The position numbers and the translations under genes are program-made. A stretch of DNA of 64,000 bases, taken from Chlorobium sp. N1. GTDB taxonomy: Bacteria > Bacteroidota > Chlorobiia > Chlorobiales > Chlorobiaceae. The DNA is taken from the NCBI RefSeq assembly GCF_004332115.1, contig NZ_SJPA01000004.1, positions 117,149 through 181,148 on the forward strand, in the 5' to 3' direction. Each line of letters starts with the position of its first letter. Positions within the stretch are counted from its first letter, which is position 1. The notes beneath the pieces are model-generated. The model saw only the letters and a list, made by a program, of their open reading frames with translations. It ran no database searches and was not told the origin of the DNA. Below, piece by piece: positions 11,923 through 19,605 of this stretch.

Positions 11923-13473
11923 TCATTGGGTGGTTCTCAAGAGCACGATTCCGTTTTTCCGATAGAGCACCTCCGGCTCCCGGAGCTCTCCAAGATGCTT
12001 CGACGTGGTCAGGACGACCTCGCCCGGCCGGGGATCGCGCTTCAGGGCTAATGATTCCGAATATACTAAAAAAGAGGGGTAATCGACCCGCCACATCACG
12101 ATTTCCCAGCCGTTCTGCTTCGCCAAAAGCGCGGCCTCCTTCACCGGTTCCTGCAGCAGCCTTCCGGCCAGCGCCATGACGTGCAGGTTGACGTAGAGCG
12201 AGAAGCAGAGGCCTGAGGCGACGAGCCGGAACTCCGCCGGGAATCGGCGCAGGAGCATGATTGCGGCCATTGCTGCTGCGAGGGCGAGGGTGAGGATGAT
12301 GTGGCCCTCTGCGAAGATCGCCCGGGCGGCCTCCAGGATGTCGGCGATGAAGGGGTCGCCGGCAGCCATAGCCGCTGCCGCAGGGAGGAGTGCCGGTAGG
12401 AGGGCGAGCAGGGCCAGCAGCAGGAGCGGCCAGATGAGGGTGAGCGCCGGCCGGCGCAGGTAGGGCAGGGCGCGCGCCATCAGGATGAAGAGCGGCGTGT
12501 AGCCGTAGATCATGTAGTGCGGGAGCTTCGTGCCGGAGAGCGAGAAGAAGGCGAAGACGAAGAGCGTCCAGATCCCGAGGAAGAGGTTCTCCGGGTCGGC
12601 CATCAGCCTGCGGAAGTTTCGAACCACCGTGTAGAGCAGCCCTGTGAAGGGCATGAGCCCGATGATGACAACGGGCACGTAGTAGAGGATGGAGCCGGAG
12701 TGTCCTTCGAAAGAGGTGCCGAACCTGCCGACGTTGTGCTTGAGGAAAAACCCCTGGATGAAGTCCATCCCCTCGGCCCGGTACTCGAGGAGGTACCAGG
12801 GCAGCGCAATGGCGAGGAAGAGCGCGATACCCGCGGGGTCCAGCACCATCCGCAGCCACTGGCGCAGGGTGCCGCGGCCGAGCTGGAAGAGGAATGTCGC
12901 GGCAAGCGGGATGAGGACCGCCACGGGACCTTTCGTCAGCATCCCGAACCCCATTGCGGAGAACGCGAGGAGCAGGGCGTGTCTGGAGCCGGACCGGTAG
13001 TAGGTGAGGAGCGAGAGGAGGGTGCCGGCAAGGCAGAGGTTGAGCAGGGCGTCTGCGATGGCCGCCTTGGCGATGATGGTTACCTGGAGCGAGAGGATCA
13101 GCATGGCGGCCGCCGTGAATGCCTGGCGCGCGCCGCTGCGGCGGGACTCGTGCAGGAAGAGGGCGAAAGACCATGCCCCTGCCGCCAGGGCCGAGGGGAG
13201 GCGGAACGCGAACTCGCCCGGGCCGAACGTTTTCAGGGAGAGCAGCTGGAGCCAGTAGATGAGGATCGGCTTGTCGAAGCGGGGGGCTCCGTTCAGGGTC
13301 GTTGAGAGGTAGTTGCCGCTTCGGAGCATCTCGCGCGTCGCCTCGCTGAACGCCCCCTCGTCGACGTCGAAGAGCGGCGCCCGGCCGAGCACGGCGAAGC
13401 AGGTCACGGCAAGGATGATTGCCAGGAGCGCGCCGAGTATGACGCTTTCACGGCTGGACCTGTCGGGGTGCAT
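11923..13473 (-). CDS. ArnT-like glycosyltransferase (GT39/GT83), multi-pass membrane
   Basis: Membrane glycosyltransferase of 516 aa with about ten hydrophobic segments. The first periplasmic loop carries DVDEGAFSEATREML and a PRFDKPILIYWLQ stretch, the pattern of ArnT and PMT enzymes that move a sugar from a polyprenyl phosphate to lipid A or a protein, using an acidic residue in that loop. ATG at 13473 begins just inside the 3' end of the PAP2 gene (26-base overlap). Together with the GT2 and PAP2 genes it suggests lipid A or envelope glycan decoration. Acceptor and sugar are unknown; protein mannosylation is an alternative. Confidence 0.82.
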   Translation of the reverse strand: MHPDRSSRESVILGALLAIILAVTCFAVLGRAPLFDVDEGAFSEATREMLRSGNYLSTTLNGAPRFDKPILIYWLQLLSLKTFGPGEFAFRLPSALAAGAWSFALFLHESRRSGARQAFTAAAMLILSLQVTIIAKAAIADALLNLCLAGTLLSLLTYYRSGSRHALLLAFSAMGFGMLTKGPVAVLIPLAATFLFQLGRGTLRQWLRMVLDPAGIALFLAIALPWYLLEYRAEGMDFIQGFFLKHNVGRFGTSFEGHSGSILYYVPVVIIGLMPFTGLLYTVVRNFRRLMADPENLFLGIWTLFVFAFFSLSGTKLPHYMIYGYTPLFILMARALPYLRRPALTLIWPLLLLALLALLPALLPAAAAMAAGDPFIADILEAARAIFAEGHIILTLALAAAMAAIMLLRRFPAEFRLVASGLCFSLYVNLHVMALAGRLLQEPVKEAALLAKQNGWEIVMWRVDYPSFLVYSESLALKRDPRPGEVVLTTSKHLGELREPEVLYRKNGIVLLRTTQ

Positions 13474-14071
13474 GGGTGCTCTCTTTGAAATAGCGGTTGT
13501 AGAGGATGAGGCTCGTGGCGACGCCGAGCGCCGAACCGGCGACGACGTCCGAGAGGAAGTGCTGGCCGAGGAACATCCGGCTGAAGGCGATGAGGGCCGC
13601 AGCGGCATAGAAGACCGGGGCCGCTCTCGGATAGAGCAGCGCGAGCGCTGCGGCGACGCTGAAGGCGGTGGCGGAATGGCCGGAGGGGAACGAGACCCAG
13701 GCGTGCTCGATGCGGAACCAGTCGAGGCCGTAGACGCCTTCGTTGAAGAGCTTCGTCGGCCGTGCCCGTCCGAGGATCCATTTGACGAGGTCGGCCGCGA
13801 GACCCGAGACGGCAGTGACGCTGAAGATGAACAGTCCCTTTGATGAAAGCTGCCGATTCGTTTTCCTGAGGGCGAAATAGAGGACGATGCCGGGTACGAG
13901 GTACCATTCCGACTGGCCCCAACGGGTGATCCAGCCGAACGCGGCATGCCACGTCGGAGCGTCGAGGGCGTGGAGGTAAAGCGCGAGCGGGCGGTCCAGG
14001 AACGCCGCCGAGAGCGCGCAGCAGAGGATGATGGCGGCAGTTGCCGCAAGGTGTCGGGCTCGTGTATTCAT
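13448..14071 (-). CDS. PAP2-family membrane phosphatase
   Basis: Type 2 phosphatidic acid phosphatase, about 207 aa with five to six membrane segments. The three active-site motifs are present: KWILGRARP, FPSGHSA and SRMFLGQHFLSDVVAG. Such enzymes recycle undecaprenyl diphosphate or remove lipid A phosphates (LpxE/LpxF). It is the first gene of the operon with the ArnT-like and GT2 genes, which supports an envelope-lipid substrate. Two starts are possible three codons apart (14080 and 14071); MNTRARH at 14071 is used here. Divergent from purU. Confidence 0.85.
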   Translation of the reverse strand: MNTRARHLAATAAIILCCALSAAFLDRPLALYLHALDAPTWHAAFGWITRWGQSEWYLVPGIVLYFALRKTNRQLSSKGLFIFSVTAVSGLAADLVKWILGRARPTKLFNEGVYGLDWFRIEHAWVSFPSGHSATAFSVAAALALLYPRAAPVFYAAAALIAFSRMFLGQHFLSDVVAGSALGVATSLILYNRYFKESTHAPRQVQP

Positions 14072-14214
14072 GGATCGCATCGGGCCGCGGCCGGGGCCGC
14101 AGGGCCAAAAACCCCGCAGTGCAGGATTTATTTGTGTCGGAAGTCGCGTTGAAAAAACCTAAATATACACAAATGGGGCGCTATTGCATCCCCCGAACCT
14201 TGCCATCCGAACCC

Positions 14215-15081
14215 ATGCACCAGGAACCAAGCCCGGCAGCCATACTCCTGCTTTCCTGCCGCGACCGCAGCGGCCTCGTCTCCCGCATCTCGCACTTCAT
14301 CTACGAGCGGGGCGGCAACATCATCGACCTCGACGAGCATGTCGATGCAGAGGCCGGCATGTTTTTCATCCGCGTTTCATGGAGCACCGAGGGGCTCTCG
14401 ATACCCGTTTCGCGCCTCGGGGAGGCTTTCCGCCCCCTCGGCCTGGAGTTCGAAGCCAACTGGAGCATCCGTTTCACCGGCCGGCCCACCCGCCTGGCCC
14501 TCTTCGTCTCCCGCTACGACCACTGCCTCCAGGAGCTGCTCTGGCGCTACAGCATGGGAGAGTTCCAGGCGGAGATCCCGCTGGTGATCTCGAACCACCC
14601 CGACCTCGGGCCGCTTGCCGCCCAGTACGGCATCCCTTTCCACCATTTCCCCCTGACGGCCGGGACCCGCCCGGAGGTCGAGGCCCGCGAGCAGGAGCTT
14701 CTCCGCTCGAACAATGTCGACGCCATCGTGCTGGCCCGCTACATGCAGGTGCTTTCGCCGGAGTTCGCCCGCAGCTGGCATGGTCGCGCCATCAACATCC
14801 ACCACTCCTTCCTGCCGGCCTTCGTCGGGGGCAACCCCTACCGCCAGGCCTACGAGCGCGGCGTAAAGATCATCGGAGCGACGAGCCACTATGTCACCGA
14901 GGAGCTGGACCAGGGGCCCATCATCGAGCAGGACATCATGCGGGTGAGCCACCGCGACACCCTCAGCGGCCTCATCCGCAGGGGGCGCGACCTGGAGCGG
15001 CTGGTGCTGGCCCGGGCGGTGCGCCTGCACTGCGAGCACCGCATCCTGCTGAACGGACGCAAGACCATCGTTTTCGACTGA
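14215..15081 (+). CDS. purU: Formyltetrahydrofolate deformylase
   Basis: Hydrolyses 10-formyl-THF to THF and formate, balancing the one-carbon pool and supplying formate. 288 aa, the family length. An N-terminal ACT domain (SCRDRSGLVSRISHFI, residues ~13-85) is followed by the formyltransferase-like domain with NIHHSFLPAFVGGNPY (catalytic His region) and SHYVTEELDQGPIIEQDI, which carries the catalytic Asp. ATG at 14215 gives the normal start; codons upstream are not family-like. First gene of a plus-strand cluster with the CDF exporter 13 bases downstream. Confidence 0.94.
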   Translation: MHQEPSPAAILLLSCRDRSGLVSRISHFIYERGGNIIDLDEHVDAEAGMFFIRVSWSTEGLSIPVSRLGEAFRPLGLEFEANWSIRFTGRPTRLALFVSRYDHCLQELLWRYSMGEFQAEIPLVISNHPDLGPLAAQYGIPFHHFPLTAGTRPEVEAREQELLRSNNVDAIVLARYMQVLSPEFARSWHGRAINIHHSFLPAFVGGNPYRQAYERGVKIIGATSHYVTEELDQGPIIEQDIMRVSHRDTLSGLIRRGRDLERLVLARAVRLHCEHRILLNGRKTIVFD

Positions 15082-15094
15082 ACGGAGTCCCGGA

Positions 15095-16012
15095 ATGAGC
15101 GCAGGAGACGCACAGACGCACGACCATCACCACCACACTGCCGCCGGCAACATCGGTATGGCATTCTTCCTCAACCTCTCATTCACGCTCGTGGAGTTTG
15201 TGGGGGGATGGCTGACCGGCAGCACCGCGATCCTGGCCGACGCGGTCCACGACCTCGGCGACTCTTTCGCATTCGGACAGGCCTGGTACTTCGAACGCCT
15301 CTCGCTCGCCGGGCAGAGTGAACGATACTCCTACGGGTACCGCCGATTCTCGCTTGTCGGCGCACTCCTGAGCGCCCTCATCCTGACGGGCGGCTCGGTC
15401 TTCGTGCTGGTCCAGGCCGTGCCGCGGCTTGTCGATCCCGGCACTCCGGATGCTTCGGGCATGGTTGTGCTCGCCCTCATCGGTGTGGGCGTCAACCTCC
15501 TGGCGATGCTCCGGATCGGCAAAACGGAGGGCATGAACGCGCGTCTCGTCACCCTGCATCTTCTCGAGGATGTGCTCGGCTGGGCGGCGGTGCTCGTTGT
15601 CGCCGTGGTTCTCATGTTCTGGGATATTCCCGTGCTCGATCCGCTGCTTGCCGTTGCCATCACCCTCGTCATCCTCTTCGGGGCGCTACGGAACCTCCGC
15701 TCGATGCTGCCGGTGTTCCTGCAGGCGGTGCCGGAAGGGGTGAGCCTCGAGGCGGTGGTGCGGGATGCTGAAGGGCTCGAGGGGGTGCGTGCGGTCCACA
15801 GCGCCCACATCTGGTCGCAGGACGGGCGCCAGAAGGTCTTCACCGCACACCTCGAGCTGGAGCGTGAACTCGACGCATGCGCCTACACGGAGCTGAAGCG
15901 GCGGATCGCCGGGCTGGTACGCCGGCACGGCATCGAGCATTCGACTGTCGAGATAGAGTACCCCGGCGAGGTATGCCGGATAACCGAAGAAAAGAAGGAG
16001 GAAGAACCATGA
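15095..16012 (+). CDS. Cation diffusion facilitator (Zn/Fe/Co-type metal exporter)
   Basis: CDF transporter of 305 aa in the cytoplasmic membrane. A His-rich N-terminus (THDHHHH, residues 8-14) precedes six hydrophobic segments; TM2 carries DAVHDLGDS and TM5 carries LLEDVLGWA, the metal-site positions (HxxxD / xxxxD pattern). A C-terminal cytosolic ferredoxin-like domain follows (from about residue 215). The TM5 His common in Zn exporters is replaced by Glu in LLEDV, so metal preference is uncertain. Its stop overlaps the lipocalin start (ATGA), with a strong AAGGAGGAAG ribosome site inside its own 3' end. Confidence 0.88.
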   Translation: MSAGDAQTHDHHHHTAAGNIGMAFFLNLSFTLVEFVGGWLTGSTAILADAVHDLGDSFAFGQAWYFERLSLAGQSERYSYGYRRFSLVGALLSALILTGGSVFVLVQAVPRLVDPGTPDASGMVVLALIGVGVNLLAMLRIGKTEGMNARLVTLHLLEDVLGWAAVLVVAVVLMFWDIPVLDPLLAVAITLVILFGALRNLRSMLPVFLQAVPEGVSLEAVVRDAEGLEGVRAVHSAHIWSQDGRQKVFTAHLELERELDACAYTELKRRIAGLVRRHGIEHSTVEIEYPGEVCRITEEKKEEEP

Positions 16013-16563
16013 AGATCACAGCTCTGTTCAGACGCGCGCTCTGCATCCTGCTGCTCGTGCCGGCCGGATGCACCGGCGTGCCGGAGGGGCTCGAGCCCGT
16101 CGGAAACTTCTCGCTCGAGCGCTACCTCGGAACCTGGTACGAGATCGCGCGGATCCCCAACTCGTTCGAGAAGGACTTCGAGGAGGTCTCGGCCACCTAT
16201 ACCCTCTCCGAAGACGGTTCCGTCAGGGTGGAGAACCGGGGTTACGACGGCCGGAAGCAGGAGTGGAAGAGCGTGAAGGGCAGGGCGAAGTTCGCCGGCG
16301 CGGCGGACCGCGGGGCGCTCGAGGTCTCCTTCTTCGGTCCCTTCTACGCCAGCTACAACGTGCTCGTGCTCGATCCCGAGTACCGCTGGGCGCTGGTCTC
16401 CGGACACGATCGCGACCTGCTGTGGATACTCGGCCGCTCGCCCGTGATGGAAGAGGGGCTCTACGATGAGCTCAGAAAGAAAGCTGCTGCCATGGGCTTC
16501 GACGCATCGAAAATCCGAAGGGTTGCCCGGACCGGCGCAAACAACAAGAACGGGGGGCAGTGA
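16009..16563 (+). CDS. blc: Outer-membrane-type lipocalin, Blc family lipoprotein
   Basis: Bacterial lipocalin of 184 aa. A signal peptide with lipobox LVPAGC predicts lipidation at Cys21. The lipocalin signature GTWYEIARIPN follows near residue 44, then the second conserved block NVLVLDPEYRWALVSG and LWILGRSP. Blc binds lysophospholipids or fatty acids at the outer membrane in Enterobacteria. The position after aspartate matters for sorting by LolCDE; here Thr follows Cys, compatible with outer membrane targeting. Translation is coupled to the CDF gene by ATGA, with a strong SD. Confidence 0.9.
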   Translation: MKITALFRRALCILLLVPAGCTGVPEGLEPVGNFSLERYLGTWYEIARIPNSFEKDFEEVSATYTLSEDGSVRVENRGYDGRKQEWKSVKGRAKFAGAADRGALEVSFFGPFYASYNVLVLDPEYRWALVSGHDRDLLWILGRSPVMEEGLYDELRKKAAAMGFDASKIRRVARTGANNKNGGQ

Positions 16564-16859
16564 TGGTGGAATGCGGAAACGAACGCGAGGCCCGCTACCG
16601 GGCGCTGGTGGAGGGGATCGTCGAAGAGTGGGCCGCGGGGAAGCCCCCGAACCCCCGGGCTGCGGATCCGAACGCGAAGCCGTCCGGCTACTGGCGCCTG
16701 ACGGGCTGGCTTACAAACTACCTGCTGCGCCATGACGAGTTTCCCCGGGGTGTGCACCCGATGCCCGAGGGGCGGGACAGCGAGGGTCGGCTCGAGCCCT
16801 CCTTCCCGGTGGATTTCGACCGGCTGCTCGGCGAAAGGCCGTTTCCCGCTTCCCGCTAG
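16563..16859 (+). CDS. Small conserved-looking protein of unknown function
   Basis: 98 aa, no family recognised. Acidic N-terminus (ECGNEREARYRALVEGIVEEW) followed by a Trp/Tyr-rich core (GYWRLTGWLTNYLL) and a C-terminus with HPMPEGRDSEGR. No signal peptide or membrane helix. The first base of its ATG at 16563 is the last base of the lipocalin stop; a GTG three bases earlier is an alternative start. Codon usage is GC-rich like the neighbours, so it looks like a genuine gene of the purU-CDF-lipocalin cluster. Its last four bases overlap the end of convergent bciA. Confidence 0.6.
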   Translation: MVECGNEREARYRALVEGIVEEWAAGKPPNPRAADPNAKPSGYWRLTGWLTNYLLRHDEFPRGVHPMPEGRDSEGRLEPSFPVDFDRLLGERPFPASR

Positions 16860-17881
16860 AACATGGCGTGGGCGCCGAGCTCCTGTCCCTTCAGCCCCTC
16901 CTTGAGGACGCGCTCGTAGAAGTCGCGCAGGGTGTCGGTGCCGTACGATGGGGTCGCATCCTCGTCGTAGCAGCCTTTTTCGTGATCGAAGACCAGCATC
17001 GACTCGGAGCAGTAGTACTTGCCGATGCGGGCGAACTCGGCCTTGTCGCGGAGTTTCGGCAGGAACTTCGAAAGCAGCGTGAGGACGGGGATGACGACGT
17101 CGAAGATCTGGATCGGCACCTTCTTGAATTTCGGCTCGCGGCCCAGCAGGCTGAAGAGCATCTCCCCCTGCTCTCTGGCAGAGATCGCTTTTCCTGGTCC
17201 GCCGATCGGGAGGATCCGGTTCCGGAGCGAGGGATCCTCCAGGCAGTCGGCCATGAAGCGCGCCAGGTCGGCTTCGCTGATGGGCTTGCAGCGCGTCAGC
17301 TCCCCGTCGGCGAACATCACGTAGGGTTTGCCGCTTTTGACCGACTCGACCTGGCCGGCGATCGACTTGAAGAAGGCGGTCGGGCGCACGATCGAATAGT
17401 CCACTCCGGAAGCAACGAGTTCGGCCTCGAACTTCAGTTTCGCGCGCTGGAACTCCAGCATGGGTTTCTGCACGCAGATGGCCGAGAGCAGGACGAAGTG
17501 TGCGATGCCGGCTTCCATGCCGGCCCGGAGCGCGTTTGAGGTCGCCCGGTAGTCGATCTTCCAGGAGTCCTCGATGCCGCCGGTGCGCGAGGTGAGGCAG
17601 CTGTAGACGGCGTCGAAGTGCTCGCCGCGGATCCCGTCCCGCCGGATCGACTCCATATCGCCGACGTCCCCGAAGCGGACCTCGGAGCCGGCAAGCTCGC
17701 GGCGGGTCTCCTCCTGGCTCGTCCCTCCGTCCACTCCCGAGCGGGATCGGGCGAAACTCACCACCTCGTGTCCCCGCTTGACCAGCTCCCTCGTGACGAA
17801 CTTTCCGATGTAGCCGGTCGCTCCCACGACGAAGATGCGTTTCGGGGAGGCGGCGGGGGACTGTTCTGCTCTTTCGTTCAT
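16856..17881 (-). CDS. bciA: Divinyl chlorophyllide a 8-vinyl-reductase (BciA)
   Basis: NADPH-dependent reduction of the C8 vinyl group of divinyl (proto)chlorophyllide in (bacterio)chlorophyll synthesis. 341 aa, atypical SDR with the Rossmann motif GATGYIG at residues 20-26, a LLSAICVQKP block and the IVRPTAFFKS segment. Sequence character and length fit the C. tepidum BciA type, not the flavin/Fe-S BciB type. The ATG overlaps the cydC stop as ATGA, so it is the terminal gene of the cytochrome bd operon and may be translationally coupled. Strongest single sign that the host is a green sulfur phototroph. Confidence 0.88.
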   Translation of the reverse strand: MNERAEQSPAASPKRIFVVGATGYIGKFVTRELVKRGHEVVSFARSRSGVDGGTSQEETRRELAGSEVRFGDVGDMESIRRDGIRGEHFDAVYSCLTSRTGGIEDSWKIDYRATSNALRAGMEAGIAHFVLLSAICVQKPMLEFQRAKLKFEAELVASGVDYSIVRPTAFFKSIAGQVESVKSGKPYVMFADGELTRCKPISEADLARFMADCLEDPSLRNRILPIGGPGKAISAREQGEMLFSLLGREPKFKKVPIQIFDVVIPVLTLLSKFLPKLRDKAEFARIGKYYCSESMLVFDHEKGCYDEDATPSYGTDTLRDFYERVLKEGLKGQELGAHAMF

Positions 17882-19605
17882 GCTTCTGTTCCTGTTCTAC
17901 GGTGCTGGAGGTTCCACATCGCGCAATATACGCCATTCTCCTTCATGAGCGCACTGTGGGTGCCGGATTCCGCGAGCCGGCCGTTTTTGAGGACCAGGAT
18001 GCGCTCGAACCGCTCCATCTCCTGCAGGCGGTGGGTGATGGTGATGAGGGTGCGCCCTTCAAAAGCCTCTTCGACGCGTCGGAGCACCTCCCGCTCGGTC
18101 GGACGGTCGAGGCTCGCGGTCGCTTCGTCGAGCACGACGACCGGGGCGTCCTGCAGGATGGCGCGGGCGATGGCCAGGCGCTGGCGCTCTCCGCCGCTGA
18201 GCTGCATGCCGTGCTGCCCGGCGAACTCGTCGAGCCGCGCCCTGAAATGGCCGAGCCCGGCCGCCCTGAGTGCCGAGACGAGCTCGTCCTCCGAGGCCCC
18301 GGGCCGGGCGAGCAGGAGGTTCTGGCGGATGGTTTCGCTGAAGACGTAGGTCCGCTGCGGGATGAGCGCGACGTGGCGGCGCAGTTCCTCCTGGCTGTAG
18401 GCTTCGATGGGGTTCCCGCCGAGAGCGAGCGTTCCTTCGGTCGGGTTCCAGAATCGTACGAGGAGGGAGGTGAGGGTCGATTTTCCCGATCCGCTCGGAC
18501 CGACAACGGCCACCTTCGATCCCTGGGGAATGCTGAAGGAGAGCGCGTCGAGCGCCGGGCGCGTGCTGCCCGGATAGGTGAACGAGAGCTTTTCGGCCGT
18601 GATCGGAAGACGGTCGGGAACAGCTGCGGGGGCGTCGGGATCCCGCACTTCGGGTTCGGCGTCGAGGATCTCGAAGATCCGCTCCCCCGCGTGGACGTCG
18701 GCCTCGAGGTGGCGGAGCGAGGCCGGCAGCATCGTGAAGGGCTCGAACGAGGCCATGACGGCGAGCGTCGCGACGGAGAGCAGGATGCCGCTCTCCGCGC
18801 CGGCCCGGGCAAGCGGCATGACCGACCAGAGCACGGCGAGCACCGCGGCGTTCATCGTGAGCCCGACGAGGGTCTCGTGCATGCCGTCGACGAGGGCGCT
18901 TCTCCGCTCGAGCGAGAGTTTCTTCCTCTCGGCCTGCCGCATCTCACGGAGGTGCCGCTCGAGTTCGCCGTACATCTGCAGTTCGGCGATCCCCTCTATG
19001 AAGTCGACGGCCTGCAGCCGCTCCCTGGTCCGCTGGCGGATGATGCCGCTTTCGGTGCCGCGGCCGAGCCGTACGGAGAGGAGCGGGATGCCGATGCCGG
19101 CGAGGATGTGGAACGCGAGGAGAACCAGGGCCGCCTCCACTGAGAAGGAGCCGAGCAGCAGCCAGAGCAGCAGCGCGGTGAACAGCGCCGTCAGGGGAGG
19201 GGCGAGCACCCTCGTGTAGAGGTTTTCCAGGCTCTGGATGTCGTCGACCGAGCGCTGGAGGAGGTCGGCGCTGCGGAACTGCATGAGCCGGGCCGGGGCG
19301 AGCGGCTCGAGCGCGTCATAGAACCAGACGCGCAGGCTGGTGAGGATGCGGAAGGTGGTGTCGTGCGAGGCGAGTCGTTCGAGGTAGCGGACGACGCCGC
19401 GCGCCAGGCCGAAGAAGCGCACGCCGACGATGCCCACCTGCAGGGCCGCAAGGGGCGGCTCCAGCGCAGCCTTGGCGATGAGGTAGGCGGCCGTCATGAG
19501 CAGTCCGATGCCGCTGCCGGTCGCCAGGAACGAGAGCAGTGCCGAAAGAAGCATCCAGCCGGTCCAGGGACGGACGATGCGGACGAGTCGCAGGAAGGTC
19601 TTCAT
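17878..19605 (-). CDS. cydC: Thiol reductant ABC exporter, CydC subunit
   Basis: Half of the heterodimeric CydDC ABC exporter that moves glutathione/cysteine to the periplasm in E. coli and is needed for cytochrome bd assembly. 575 aa: six-helix membrane domain (1-300), then ATPase with GPSGSGKST (Walker A), LSGGERQRLAIARA (signature) and VVVLDEATASLD (Walker B). Distinguished from CydD by order and by the opening FLRLVRIVRPW. Overlaps the cydD stop by four bases and the bciA start by four bases. Confidence 0.9.
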   Translation of the reverse strand: MKTFLRLVRIVRPWTGWMLLSALLSFLATGSGIGLLMTAAYLIAKAALEPPLAALQVGIVGVRFFGLARGVVRYLERLASHDTTFRILTSLRVWFYDALEPLAPARLMQFRSADLLQRSVDDIQSLENLYTRVLAPPLTALFTALLLWLLLGSFSVEAALVLLAFHILAGIGIPLLSVRLGRGTESGIIRQRTRERLQAVDFIEGIAELQMYGELERHLREMRQAERKKLSLERRSALVDGMHETLVGLTMNAAVLAVLWSVMPLARAGAESGILLSVATLAVMASFEPFTMLPASLRHLEADVHAGERIFEILDAEPEVRDPDAPAAVPDRLPITAEKLSFTYPGSTRPALDALSFSIPQGSKVAVVGPSGSGKSTLTSLLVRFWNPTEGTLALGGNPIEAYSQEELRRHVALIPQRTYVFSETIRQNLLLARPGASEDELVSALRAAGLGHFRARLDEFAGQHGMQLSGGERQRLAIARAILQDAPVVVLDEATASLDRPTEREVLRRVEEAFEGRTLITITHRLQEMERFERILVLKNGRLAESGTHSALMKENGVYCAMWNLQHRRTGTEA

